A stretch of DNA of 64,000 bases from Centropus unirufus (lineage: Eukaryota > Chordata > Aves > Cuculiformes > Centropidae), in assembly GCA_013397695.1 (NCBI GenBank), contig VYZI01000186.1, positions 62,001-126,000 of the forward strand. Direction: 5' to 3'. This document shows, in pieces, positions 47,227 to 59,649 of this stretch. The translations under genes were made by a program, and so were the position numbers. The notes beneath the pieces are model-generated. The model made no database searches, was not told the DNA's origin, and was given only the letters and a program-made list of their open reading frames with translations. The stretch's first letter is position 1; the number at the start of each line of letters is the position of its first letter.

Positions 47227-50200
47227 CTACATTTCTACTTCAACAAGGATTTTACTCAGAATGTAACCCTGCACTGCACCTAGCCCCTGGACCCCAAATG
47301 CAATGCAGGTACCAGTGGGATTTATGGTCATGAGGTTAAATTTTGTGGCTTATGCCAACAATGACAAGCATCTGACAAAACTCTCATTTCTCCTCTTCTC
47401 TATGCATTTAAACTCTCATTCCACAAAAGGATCTCTGTAAAATTTGGCTATTACAATCTTAAGGAATTTTTATTGTTTAGACAATATGCATAAAGAAGGA
47501 AAAAGTAAAATATTTATACAAATAAATTATATTCTACCATTTTCCATGCTAATGTGGCAAGAAGAGAATGACACCACAGTTTACACTAAAATTCCTTCTC
47601 CTGGCAGATAGAAATTAGATATCAGATGTGACGTAGCATGAGTTGGGAAGTTAACTATGCTGCAGCCTGACATTTGTGGTTCAAGTTCCCTTTCTTTTTG
47701 AGTGTCTTTTTATGTATCTGCAGAAGAAGAATGTGAAAATCAGCTTCTATCTTTTTTTCCTCAGCCCCATTTCTAGTATTATAATTTCCACAGACTCAAG
47801 GGGCACATTTTTAAACTTGATCTTAGTCGCATCACTAAACATTTTAAAGTTCTTGTTATGATACAAATCTGCTTAGTCATGGAAAACATGCAGACTCAGA
47901 CATTCCACCAAGCTTCAGTAAAAGTAATCTATGGCATTGTTTTACCACAGGTAGAAAAGTCAGCTTACAACAAGCAATTCTGAAATTCTGAACATGACAT
48001 GCCTACATACTGCTGATACGACCGGTGTGGAGGTGCTTGGATAAGAAGAATTGCCCCCCAAGACTTGATTCCAGTTATGCTCACGGTTTAACATAACGTC
48101 CAACTGTGTCAGCTCTTAAGCTGATTGTCTTGTGCTGCATTTAACCCTTACAGCATATATTAAATACCTAGCCATTCTTAAAGCTGTAATGGCACCCTGT
48201 ATTCTTGGTGATAGCCCAAACAAATACAGAACAAATCAAGCGGGCAAACTGCTGCTGCCATCAGCAGTGCCGTCTTCGACAGCTTGATAGGCTTTCACTG
48301 GAGACGTTCTTCCTAAATAAGGATACCTAAAGCAGGTTAAATAGCCAGGGCTGCCTCACACAGAGACTACTTCTGACAAGCAGCTGAGCACCAGCAGCTC
48401 TATTCTATTCTTAGCACCTGCAAAAGGCATTAATAAGCACCACAGTTACTACAGTAAAAAGGCACAGAGAGATGCTGAACAATTGACTACTACAGCCGTG
48501 AATTCATTAAAAAACGCAGGCCTTCCAGGTTGCTGAGGACCCCTGGCATATTTTAACAAAAGAACAGAAAGGCAGCCACTTCTCTTCATGTTTTTCTGCA
48601 GGGAAGCCGTCCTCATGCTGGCACAGCTGAAGCAATCTGAACAACAGAGCACTGAGGCAGATGAAATCACAGAGATAGAAATGCAGCAACTACCCAAGTG
48701 AAGCATTTTCATGAGTGATTGCCCTGGACCAGAATGAAACATGTGAGTCCCTTCCCCTAGTACTGGTTTGGTGGAGCAGAGATCTGAATCAAGATTGTGC
48801 CTTGAGTCCATGGTATTTTTTGCGTAACTCTTGGTGTAAGGCTCACGTTGCAAGCACCAGAGACGAGAAGGGAAAATGAGACTTAACTGCCACCTCTCAG
48901 GGTGACAGCTCCTACCTCAGCAAAGTGTTGGCTCACAGCTGCTACTTTTTGTAATGCACACATGAAGCTCCCCTTTACAAGACACCATTGTAACTGCAGA
49001 AGTGTCATGAAAGCCAGTTATGAGAACGTGAAGACTCTACTTTTTACTGGATGCCAAGTTGGTAATGATGCCACCAAAGCAAAATCAGAGCCAGGACCTG
49101 ACCAACAAACAGCCTCAGCGGATGCCATTGGAGCATCAGAAGGAGAAGCACCAGAAGCAGATACAGCTATCTCTGAATCACCAAAGACTTTTCATTGCAG
49201 CAACACTGCCCAAGCCTCCTTACACCCTCGCAGGTAACTGTCCATCCCCCCTAGGGAGGCAAGGATTAAAAGAATGTATCACATCTCTGCTGTCCTTGCA
49301 GTACTGTCCCTTCAGTTTCATCAAATCATATCCTCTGCTTCTTTAGAAGAAGATCCAAGAAACAAACATCTGCTTCCTTAAAAAAAAATCAGAAAGTGAA
49401 AACAAATGACTCCATGATGAGCAAACCCTCCATTCTATTGACAACATTTAACAGCACAAGCATTCCTTTCTCACCAACCTCTCTCCAGCCTGGTGCCAAC
49501 AGACACCTCCAGCCTCCTGCCTCAGGCTCTGAGAAGTAACCCTCCACGGGAAATAATGTGACCTGTCATACCCATGATTACTACATTTTTGTTTTTAGAA
49601 ATGTGTTTCCAGTTCAGCCACCAGAAAGCAACAAGCTCCTTCATTAGGAGGCTGTGAGGCAGAAGGGTTAACACAGATATTACGACTCCTCCAACACCCT
49701 GCCTAAAAAAGCAATATAAAGGAAATCTTTAGCACAGGACATGCTCTCCAGTCCTGCCAACACACACACACTTGTCTGGCAAGGAGAGGCAGGGTTAATA
49801 GCTCAAACGGGAAAATTCACAGCTATAGCAACCAGGTGTGCTTCTAATAGAACCTGCTCACAGCCAGGGAAGAGGCTGAAGGTGGGAAAGTCAGTATTTT
49901 CCTACTCCCCACACAACTAGAGATTGTTTGCTCTGTGTCACAAGGGAGTCTGGAGGACCTCTGCTTTGTTACTGTTGCTTATGAAAATTTCTCTACACAA
50001 ATATCTTTGATCCCCACATAAATCTTTTTTTTAACATCTATCACAGGCTGTGGCCCAAAGGCTACACGCATTTTCACATCATCAGGATTTTTCTGTCGTG
50101 TATTACGCAATTATGAAGAGACATATGTGAGTATATTTTTCAGCAGTTTGCTGTAGACTGGGAAAAATAGTTATTTTCTTTAGCGGCTACTGCTATAAAT

Positions 50201-52429
50201 CAAAATGTGCAGATATGAAAATATTAAGATATCCTGATTTACAGCTATGTGAGTGAGTTTGAGTAGTGCTGGCCAAAGAAAAACAGTCATTTAATTGACT
50301 CAAAATGACAAGCCTTTTGGTTTCCTTGGTAAAACAAAACTGAAAATGCTTATTCCAGAGCAGTAAAAAACATAGCGATCTAATATGAAAGTACTTTGTT
50401 CATTTTCTGCCATGTTTTAACAGCAAGATAACAAAAAACACCTCCAAGCCCAATATTTGCTGAAAACATCAAACAATATCTACTTATGTTTTTTACCTGA
50501 CCCATTTGGTGAATTCAAGTCAACTTCACATATAGCTTCAGTCAACCAAGAATATAATGTAAGTTTTCCAGCCTGCTTTTACCACAGCACCCAAGCACCA
50601 GTTAACAGAAAATACTTTTTCTCCCTTTCTGTTCTCAGAATTTTTCTCTCAAATAAGTAAAAAAATGCCTGCAGCAGCTGTGCAGTCACAGGTAATGGCC
50701 AAGCCCCTCCACGGCTGCAGGCAGCACCCCCAGCCTGCGCACAGCTCCCCACAGCATGATGCACCAACTCCAGGCACTATCTGTTCAACTCCTCCCTGTC
50801 TCCTCCACATACACTGGTCTGGTCCACTGGAGCAAAAGGAGTGGAAACATGTAAATATTCATTATCGCGCTGACACCTTGTAGGTGGGCATACTGATCAA
50901 TGCCAGTTCAGTTTGATAGCACGGTTAACACATCGCCTGGGATCTGGCTGCCAATTGCAGTATTTTAATTATTTTGCAAGCAAGCTGGGAAACCATTAAT
51001 ATAGGCGGTTAAATATACAAAGCCGGGAATTAAATGTAAGGCACAAAAAGCAGGATCAATTTGTTTGGTCTGTTGTTGTACAGATCCCAGCAAATGTGTT
51101 TGTATTGTTTGGTTTAACAGGAATGCCAGTAGCAGGAAAGAGGACGGCACCTGGCTTCATGGTCAGCAGGTCCAGCCTGGGTTGAAGCCTATAAAATGCA
51201 GGCCAGTTTCTTGACCTGGGTCAAGCAGATAATTGCCAGCATGGAAGCTGATATGAATTCTCAGCATTCCCAAATGATGATTTAAAAAGGCATGCTCCTT
51301 TCAACCATGACATTTCATTGTCGCACTCAAGAAAAAAAATCAGAAAGCAAGCAATAAATGTTCTGAATTGTTACCCACACTCTAATGCATTTACTTTCTC
51401 GCATGTTTTCAGTCAGCAGTGTCACTCCATGGTGACAGTCCATGGATGGTATTTAACATACTGCAAAAAAAATGTTTATTTCCAACTCATTTTCACTTCA
51501 TTATTCTTGCAGTCTTCCACCTCTTGTATTTTCCCTAATTTCTTCAGCTGAGAACGGAAAGCTAGAATGTAGGACCATAAAACAAGCTTCCAAACGAAAG
51601 CTGTTCTGCGAATTACATTTTTAACAAACATGGAAAGGATTTAAAAGCCAAAGATAAACATAGGAGCAATGACAGCACTGACAGAAACCTGCCTGATGAC
51701 TCCTGCCTGTATTTCAACATCCCTTCAGTCACAGTACATAACCATTTTCTTCTGGGCAGTCAATATTAATTAAAGGCACAGGCATTATAACACAACCATC
51801 AGGCTTCCTTCTCAGTCTTCACAACAAAGGGATAATTTTCTTGCTCCTGCTCTTCTAAAATAATCTCTACTGCAGGATAAATTTAGACTTCAAGGACAAG
51901 CGCAGAAGGCCTCCAAGAACCTCATTAAAATGCTCCTTTCATTGGCAAATGTTTTTATTTGCAGAAAATCAAATGGAGTTCCAGGTCAGGGACAAAAATA
52001 TGCCCTAGTAAGGAGAAAGATGGCAACAAGCCGTCCACACTGGTGCACAGGTTTCACTTTCTTGCGAAAGGTTAATCCTTGATGAGTTTTGAGGAGGCAA
52101 ATGCCGACCTGCTGTACATGCAGCTACATACAATGGAAAAATTTTTATGGCCAAGGACAGAAAGGTCAGGAACACTCATCAAGTTTCCATTTCTCCCAGA
52201 AAGCCACACTGAACAGCAGGTTTCTGAGTATGAGCTTCTGCTCATGGCCAAAAAAACATGAACTAAGGAATATAAACCTCCAGGTGCTCGGAAAGGGGCA
52301 GGAAAGTACATTGTGCAGGTGCTACACAGGACCTTATTCATCCCAGGCTTGTGATATGTTGTCCATATGGTGCTAACAAGCTATGAGAAAAATGAGCCAT
52401 TTACAAAATGTAAAGACTGAGTTCTTAGC

Positions 52430-52959
52430 TTGTATTTTGTTGTGCCTCAAACACTGAGTGCGGGGCTGCATGTCCCTGAGGGGCTTTTCTGTGGCTCCTG
52501 GTTAACAGTCAGGGGGTGGGGGCAGGGGTCTCTGCCCACCACCCAGTGGGGCAACTGCTGGATCCTGTGCTCCAGACAAACTGCTGCTGCAGGAGTTGCT
52601 GCGGGACTGAACTGCTGTGCCCCCTCGCACTGATGCTAATTTTTCTTTTTCCCTTGCCACTTCTTTCTCTTTCTCTGACTTGTCTTACTGGACCTTCGTT
52701 TCCCTTGGCGCTATGATGTATCAGATCAAATGAGTTGTGTTGTAGCTTGTTTAGTGACCTTGGCTGTGTTCAAGGTATCAGACTGTGATATGAACTTTGA
52801 GAAGTTGTGACCCGGACTGCACAGGAGTATGTGTTTTGTCATTTTGGCTCTGTCCCAAATAAATTCTGGGAGATTTGTTGGTCTGTGATTTGCCGCACAG
52901 GTATAGAAAGAACCTTCACCCTTCTTTTTTGACTGAGCAGGTCTGGGTGGGCCCTAACA
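52430..52959 (+). mobile_element. ERVL-type 5' LTR
   Basis: This is the longer copy of the LTR also seen at 8221-8507. It is followed by a primer-binding site and a gag-like open frame, which sets its orientation. The region includes GGGACTGAACTGCTGTGCCC, T/C-rich tracts, CCCAAATAAATTCTGGGAGA (containing an AATAAA polyadenylation signal) and the 3' end GGGCCCTAACA. The 5' border is approximate; TGTGCCTC at 52441 or a TG a few bases before are both possible. Confidence 0.75.
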
Positions 52960-52982
52960 CTACTGACACTTCCTGACACTAC

Positions 52983-52997
52983 TGGTGTCAGGAATGG
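52983..52997 (+). other. tRNA-Leu-type primer-binding site (diverged)
   Basis: TGGTGTCAGGAATGG matches the leucine tRNA 3' end with one difference from the copy at 8512. Between LTR end and this site a short segment around TGACAC is duplicated, so the spacing is longer than in the other copy. Confidence 0.7.
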
Positions 52998-53460
52998 TCT
53001 GTAACGTGAATGGATTTGGTGGACAAGTGGTTTATATAATACTGAGGATTGAAAGACCAAATAAGTGGAAAGGGAGCGCATTTTTGTGAGCAGCACTAAA
53101 GCAAAGCAGCAGCAGGTATGAGCTGCTTACACTTTTTCTCTGAATGTCTTGATAAGAGCCCAGTCCCTGAAAATCAAAATGCTCAAGCCTGAGAGACCAA
53201 AGGAGTTACGGGGGCAAGTCCCAGTAGACTGAGGAAGCTGACCTATGAGAAAAATTGCTTTCCTCAGCATCTGGGTTAGAAACAAAGCCCTTTATGAGCA
53301 CAGCTGGCTGAAGAAGCAGGAGGAGCCAGTTCCTTTTAACTCGGTGGTAACAAAGGATGAAAACAAAGCTGACATGGAGTTCAATATCAAAGCCTGCAGA
53401 AGAAAGACTGAAAACCAGGCGGGCAAAAAATAAGGAATTTGATCATCAGAGTTAGGAGCC
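52998..53460 (+). pseudogene. ERVL-like leader and gag 5' relic
   Basis: This is the internal region directly downstream of the primer site. It keeps an open stretch (53245-53433) rich in charged residues and continues from leader-like sequence broken by stops. The position and composition suit the start of an ERVL gag region, but no zinc knuckle, protease, polymerase or envelope sequence follows. A CR1 fragment begins at about 53595. It is an inactive, truncated element; the gag assignment rests mainly on context. Confidence 0.55.
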
Positions 53461-53594
53461 TTTTCTACCCAGATCTAAAAAGGTACCAGTGATCATTTAA
53501 CAAGTACCACTACCTCTATCTCCATCCTGCCTGCGGCTTGCAAATTTGGCTGAAATGATACAAAATACCACAGTACTGTTTAATAGTTTCATTA

Positions 53595-54502
53595 ATCATA
53601 GAGACAGCGGGATTGAGTGCACGCTCAGCAAGTTTGCAGATGCCACCAAGCTGAGTGATGCAATTGCTGTACCAGAAGGATGGGATGTTATCCAGGGGGA
53701 CCTGGATAAGCTGGAGAAGTGGACCTGTGTGAACCTCATGAGGTTCAACAAGGCCAATTGCAGGGCCCTACACCTGAGTTGGGGCAACCTGCGGTTGGGG
53801 GATCATGTGATTGAGAGCAGCCCTGCAGAGACAGACCTTGGGGTGCTGATTGATGAGAAGCTTGACATGAACCGGCAATGTGCGCTCACAGACCAGAAGG
53901 TCAACCACATGCTGGGCCGCATCAAAAGAAGCCTGACCAGCAGGTCAAGGGAGGCGATTCTCTCCCTCTGCTCCTGTGAGACCCTGCCTGGAGTATTGTG
54001 TCCAGTTCTGGAATCCTCAATATAAGAAGGCTATGGAACTGTTGGAACAGGTCCGGGCGGCGCGGTGCAAAGGTGATCAGAGGGCTGGAGCACCTCTGCT
54101 ATGAGCACGGGCTGAGAGAGTTGGGCTTGTTCAGCGAAGAGAAAAAAAAGGCTCTGAGACTTTATAGCAGCCTTCCCGTACCTGAAGGGCGCCTGCAAGA
54201 AACCTGGGGAGAGACTTTTTACCAGGGTGTGTAGTGATTGGGGCAGTGGCTTTAAATTGGAAGGGGAAAGACTTAGATTAGACATTGGGAAGAAATTAAT
54301 CATGATGAGGGTGGTGAGCCACTAGCACAGGTTTCCCAGGGAAGTTGTGGATGGGGTATCCACAACTCTCTGGAAGCGTTCAAGGCCAAGTGGGATGGGG
54401 CCTTGAGCAGCCTGGTCTGGTAGGAGATGGCCCTGCCCACAGCAGGGGAGTTGGAATGACATGATCTTTAAGGTCCCTTTCAAAGTATTCTATGACTCTG
54501 TT
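53595..54502 (+). mobile_element. CR1 LINE 3' part (end of reverse transcriptase plus 3' tail)
   Basis: The plus strand encodes SGIECTLSKFADATKLSDAI, LDKLEKWTCVNLMRFNKANC, RALHL, ESSPAETDLGVLIDEKLDM and HMLGRIKRSLTSRSREAI, the C-terminal part of CR1 reverse transcriptase. The catalytic FADD motif reads FADA, so the second aspartate is lost. After a frameshift, more CR1 coding sequence (IRGLEHLCYEHGLRELGLFS) and the non-coding end follow, closing with GATCTTTAAGGTCCCTTTCA and an ATTCTATGA tail. It is 5'-truncated and inactive. Confidence 0.92.
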
Positions 54503-54933
54503 ATTAGTGACAAGCCTGTCACTTGCACTTCATCCTCAGGCTACCCTCAGGAGCTTCGCTTTCAGACACCTCCTGCATCCAAGGCAACTGACTTCTCCTG
54601 GCCTTTGCTACGGGCTGGGTACAGAGGCAATACAGATGCAGCCATTCCTTCCAGGCTGTTCTTCTTCCCTTGCTTCCTCTCTAACATCTCCCATCTTGTC
54701 AACTGCTCCATTCAGACAAAAGCTGGCAGATGAAATATAGCACTGAAATGAAGAAGTGCCACAAATAAACCTTTCAGTATTTCATAGGTCACTCTCTAAG
54801 AGACAATTGCAGTAAACCTGAATTTCTTTCTTGAATTACATTGCTAGCCTTTTCCGCAGAGCTGCATTTCAGGATACTTTTGAGTACTTACAAGTTTTAG
54901 TATGTTATTTCTCCTTCATATTTACAAGAATAA

Positions 54934-54984
54934 TACTTTATAATTCTTTTTTATACTTTATACTTTCATAATTCTTTTTTATAC
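54934..54984. repeat. Short AT-rich tandem duplication (27-bp period)
   Basis: TACTTT.ATAATTCTTTTTTA occurs twice (54934 and 54961), one copy with an extra base, followed by a partial third copy. Confidence 0.8.
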
Positions 54985-57900
54985 TCTATTATTCTTTTTC
55001 ATCTCATTCATTTTAAATCTGAACAGCTCTATTTCTGCTGCATTAAAATCTCTCTCATAGCAGGCTTTTGTTAAAAAAGTAGTGATTTTTACGATTCCTC
55101 TAACATGAGAAGCTGGTACTATACAGGAAGCGTGAGAATTACCTTAATGTTTGCAGACAACTTCCCAAACAACCACCATTCTATGCTACTGTATTGCATA
55201 ATATCAAGTGCAAGGCCGCAGCACAGATTTAACACATTCTTGAATTGTTCTAATTCTGATCTTTTTTTTGTGAAGCCCAGGGAATCTTTTACTCAGTCTT
55301 TTGACTCATTTTTAATGGGGAGGGGAGGAAATAATATGCCGGCAAATAATTCTGCCTTGTTGTTGTAGGACTCAGTGAAGTTAGTCTCTCAGAGAGAAAA
55401 ATATTTTGTATTTCTACTGTCTAAAAATCATGAAACTTCTAAACAATACTTCTCTTCTGGAAATTATTCTTAGCACACACTGACATATACACAGGCTTTT
55501 CCGGGGCAGACACAATGGAAATCTCTCATCAGGAAGCACTGCTGTGCCCTCAAGCTGGAGGTGTATTATAGCCACAGCTCCTACGTGCTCATTCTGAGGA
55601 GCTGATATAAATTGAAATTTTCACATTACAGAAGTTACACCAGATGTAGGCTTTTGCAAACAGATTGCAGTATATGCTGCATTGATGTAAATGTCTTCAT
55701 GTGATTACAGATGGCAGTGTTGGCAAACACATTCAAATTCAATGAAATGAAACAAACTTTGTCTGTTATTTACCCAGGGATAACTGGTAGCTTTCGGTAT
55801 AATTTGAAAAAGGCACTTGCCCACTTCACCATAAACACAATGTGCCTCTAGCAGCTGTTACTCCTTTTACTCACCCAGTACAAAGCCAAAGAGCACACAG
55901 ATTACCTCTGTTCATCACTGCTGCTGCTCCCTTCAACTCCCAGCCTCTTCTCCAATTTTTCAGGACAGGAAGACACACTGCTTTGGCCCAGCACAAGCCC
56001 ACCTTCAGCTTTTAACGGGTCATATCCATGCAGCTTTCCACCTCTGGTCCAATGTATGTTTTATTCCCACGAGGGCAGCCCAGTCTGCTGCCTAAACAGC
56101 CCTGGACAAAGACTACGCTGCCACAGCAATTTCCCATTGATGCCTGTCATGCCCATAGCTGTGTGACTCTGCTCCACGCAGCCCTGTGACCCGGAGTCCT
56201 GGGGAGGGAGATGGGGCTGCCTTCACGTCAGCTACCTGCCAACCACCACAGAACAAGCTTTCCTTTGGGGCTGCTGCTTAAGGCCATTTTAAAAAATACC
56301 GCATGTGAGAATTGATTGATAAGTTTTGCAGCAGCCGGTTTGTGTGTTTAACTATCTGGTAATGTACATCTGTCTTGTACCAAGAGATGGTATGTGGATA
56401 ATCTCCAGACATGGATGAATAATCTGGGAGCATAAACACTCTCTTAGAAGTTACCAGAATTTATTAGCGTGCTTCACAGACTTGCAAGATGTAGTTGTTT
56501 AAGGTCAAGAAATAACCTGAAGGAAGTCTGGTTGGAGAATTCCCACAGTTCTTTGTCTGAAACCAGTATATATATCTGCTGCTTTTGTAAGATGTTATGC
56601 CTTTTTAGAAGGGCATCCGATTCAGCGCTGAATTACAAAATAAAAATCTCACAGTCTTTGCTTCGAAGACTTTGTCCTTTTCAATATTTTACCAATGAAC
56701 AAGTGCTTCTCACACTGTAGAAAATGCAGTTTTGATTTGTCAAATGTAAAAGTGGTCTGCAAGGGCGGAGGCGGGGGGGCTGGTGAAGAGAGTGGGCTAC
56801 TTAAAACTACAGTGCAATACAGGTCTGGATACAGTTACCTATTTCTTTTATACAATATGAATACACAACAATGTTGTTTTCTGTATATTAAGTGCAAAAA
56901 TTAATCTAAGGGGATTCTTTGAGTTTAGGTATGCAATTCATATCATAGCATGATGTCAGCTGCACTAGAAGAATATTTTGGGCACTCTGAATGTATACAA
57001 TGCACTCAGAATTAGCCAAAATATTGATCCAATACGTCAATGAGTATTGGGAGTTACTGAAGTAGGAAAAATGGCTACAAACCCCAAAGGAACATGTAAC
57101 AAAACAGATGGACAGCACGGCAGTGATTTTGCAATGATGGAAAGTTAGTCTGATCGTACAGATCACAGAAAAAGAACATGCCCGTCATCTGTTTTTGTGA
57201 TGCTTGGATGACAGTACTGAAAATGATCAGATGCCTACAACCAACAGGGTGGTAGGTCATTACATTACGTTTTCTAGAATAAAGCTGTATTTTTATCCTC
57301 AAGCCTGTCAGTTCTCCCCATACTAGGAGCTAACAGCACCAAAGAAAATTTTAAGCAGTGACATCTCAGCGTTTCTCCTTCCAGATCTGATTATTGATCA
57401 GCTATACAGTACTGCATCTTGCCTGCTTAAGGTCAAGAAGTAATTCCTAAACCCGACCATGGCTGCTAAGTAACTTTAGTGATTAAAGTTACTTAGAGAA
57501 AAATGTAAGAATGAAAAAGTTGCGTACCTATAAAGGTGCTCCACCACGGGGGACCCTACCATGAACTCTAAAGACAACCTGTCAATAACAAAGGTCAGCT
57601 CCACTCTGTCCTCCTGACCCTTTTCCTGACTTTAATTGAACAGACTTATCCTAGTTCATTATAAGATGCAGGAGAAACACTGGTTCACTCTGCAATACAG
57701 CAGACCCAACACAGGCAGGCAGCAGGGAAAATGGATAAGAAGCAGAAGGGTTTGTGGGGCTTCCCTTCTCCTCACCATCGATGAAAGCAAGCTTTTCCAA
57801 GCCAGAAGAGTTATAACACTGAAATCCCCTACCAGTACTAGTAACTTCCTGCTGACACAAGAAAGGCAATTTCAAACTTTCTAGTATTTTCAAAAGAGTC

Positions 57901-59353
57901 ATGACCTGGAATTAGCTGAAAACACAAAGCATTTAGCTTGATAACAGTGAATTATTTTTGCCAGGTGTGAAGTCCCTGCTCACAATGCCTTGTTCCATTT
58001 CCTGATTGCAGCGGGGCCTACTTTTGGGTTTGCTTTGACCTGGAGGGTGGGCAGTGGCAGGCAACACTGCCTCACACAGCTCCCAGCCATACAAGAAGTA
58101 CCACGCTGCCAGGCCAGCTTGCTGTCCAGCAGCTCTGTCCTCAGGGAGAGCTTTTGGAATGGGCACTCAATGTACGTGTGCCCTCGTTAATACAGGCCTG
58201 CTGCGTGGTATCAGTTATGAGGGGTTAAAAAGGTTTGAATACTGAACTAACACTGTGAACGTACCTAGAAGTATTGAGTATTCAACGCTCATGCAATGTG
58301 TCCTTAAAACATGTTACAAATTGGTCTTAAAGGTTTACAAGTCATCAGAGAACTACAGACGCACAATCTTACAGCAGACAAAAAGTCACTTTAGCCGTAT
58401 CAGTTTAAGTTTCATTTAACCAACTAAATCACTTTCCCATTCCAAATTTAACAGGAATAACCACCGGAGATAAGGCAAAGAGTCCTTAATGCAAACTCAC
58501 CACTCAAATTTGTTATACAAAACAATACCTACCAAACCTATGTGCTGTGTTTCTGCCTGTGAATTGAAAGGCTGAAAGCTTCACCTTGCAGGATCTTCCC
58601 AAGCCGTAGGTAATAGCTTTGACCTATATGCTTCCTTTAGTTTGGATGGCTGACTTGGTTTGTCTGTTTGCTAATAGAGTGGTTCCCAGCATTTACATAC
58701 CAGACTGTCAGTCTACCCCTCTTCATTTTGATGATACTTCTGTCTGTTTTAAATGAGTATTACATCACCTGCGCTTGTTTTAGTTTATATTGTCTTAACT
58801 TATGCCATGATCTATTACAGCTCTTCTCTACCAGCCAGTTCTGTATCAACTGCCCAATTAATGTCTCAAGGCAAGAATTCAAAGCAATTTTAAAATTATA
58901 ACTGCTGTTTCAAAACTGAACAACTATTCTGTGGCAGCAGAATTCAAGGCCACAGGAATATGTTGCTGTAATGTCTCCAACCTTCCCTGCTTTGACGAAG
59001 CTTTCTTGGGGGGTTCGAGGAGAAGCAGCTCCGCTCTCATGAGAGGGTCATACTTTCATGCTTTTCTTTATTGATCTGTCAAACTGAAATAAACATAGCT
59101 GTGCCTAACCCTTCCTTCTAGTGCCCTTGTAGAAAAAAAAAACAGGGTGAATGGGTGGATGATAATTTTCTAGGAAGAATAGGAGAGGAAAAAATACGTG
59201 AGCTACAAAGATGAAAGCAACAATACTCTAGGGCTAACTCAACACTGATTCTCATTTCACCCAAATCAGCTTTTTTTTAAAGCGTACAATTTTGTTGTTG
59301 CACGACTGCAGTTACTATTACATCTACTTACCATGTGCATGGTAAAAGAAAAT

Positions 59354-59649
59354 TGTTGCGGTTGGGACGGACTGGACAAATGGCTTTTTGAAGCAATTTC
59401 TTTATTGGTGACAAAGTAACTTTACAGAGAGCCTTTTTATAACCCTCCTTAGTGGGCGTGTACATTCCCTATTGTTTAAAGTCTTTCTTTATAGTGATTG
59501 GTAGCCAGTTGTCAACATCCTGTTTGTTGGTTAACCCCTTCTTCCCATTTGTTTACAACCTTCTTCATCCACTTCCTTCGTTGCTTCAAGGCTACACTGT
59601 AAAGCTATCAGGGTCAATTTAATCTTCTTTAATCAGGTCCTTCCCGACA
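59354..59649 (-). mobile_element. Solo retroviral LTR with 6-bp target-site duplication
   Basis: This 296-bp block reads TGTCGGGAAGG... to ...CCGCAACA on the minus strand, with TG..CA ends. It is flanked by the identical hexamer GAAAAT on both sides (59348-59353 and 59650-59655). Within it, on the minus strand, TATAAAAAGG (59432-59441) fits a TATA box and AATAAA (59401-59406) fits the polyadenylation signal, in the order expected of U3-R-U5. A 6-bp duplication and about 300-bp length fit an ERVK/alpharetrovirus-type element of birds. No internal viral genes are present, so it is a solo LTR left by recombination. It is in sense orientation with ARHGAP24. Confidence 0.9.

Noticed and set aside
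48449..48853. 134-codon minus-strand open frame considered as a missing N-terminal ARHGAP24 exon
   Set aside because: It shows no PH-domain motif such as GWLRKQGG or WFVL, and is cysteine and serine rich in a non-specific way.
53545..53595. Start of the 160-codon open frame ahead of the CR1 sequence, considered as a host gene
   Set aside because: The frame is CR1 reverse transcriptase from about 53597 on. The preceding residues are an accidental in-frame extension.
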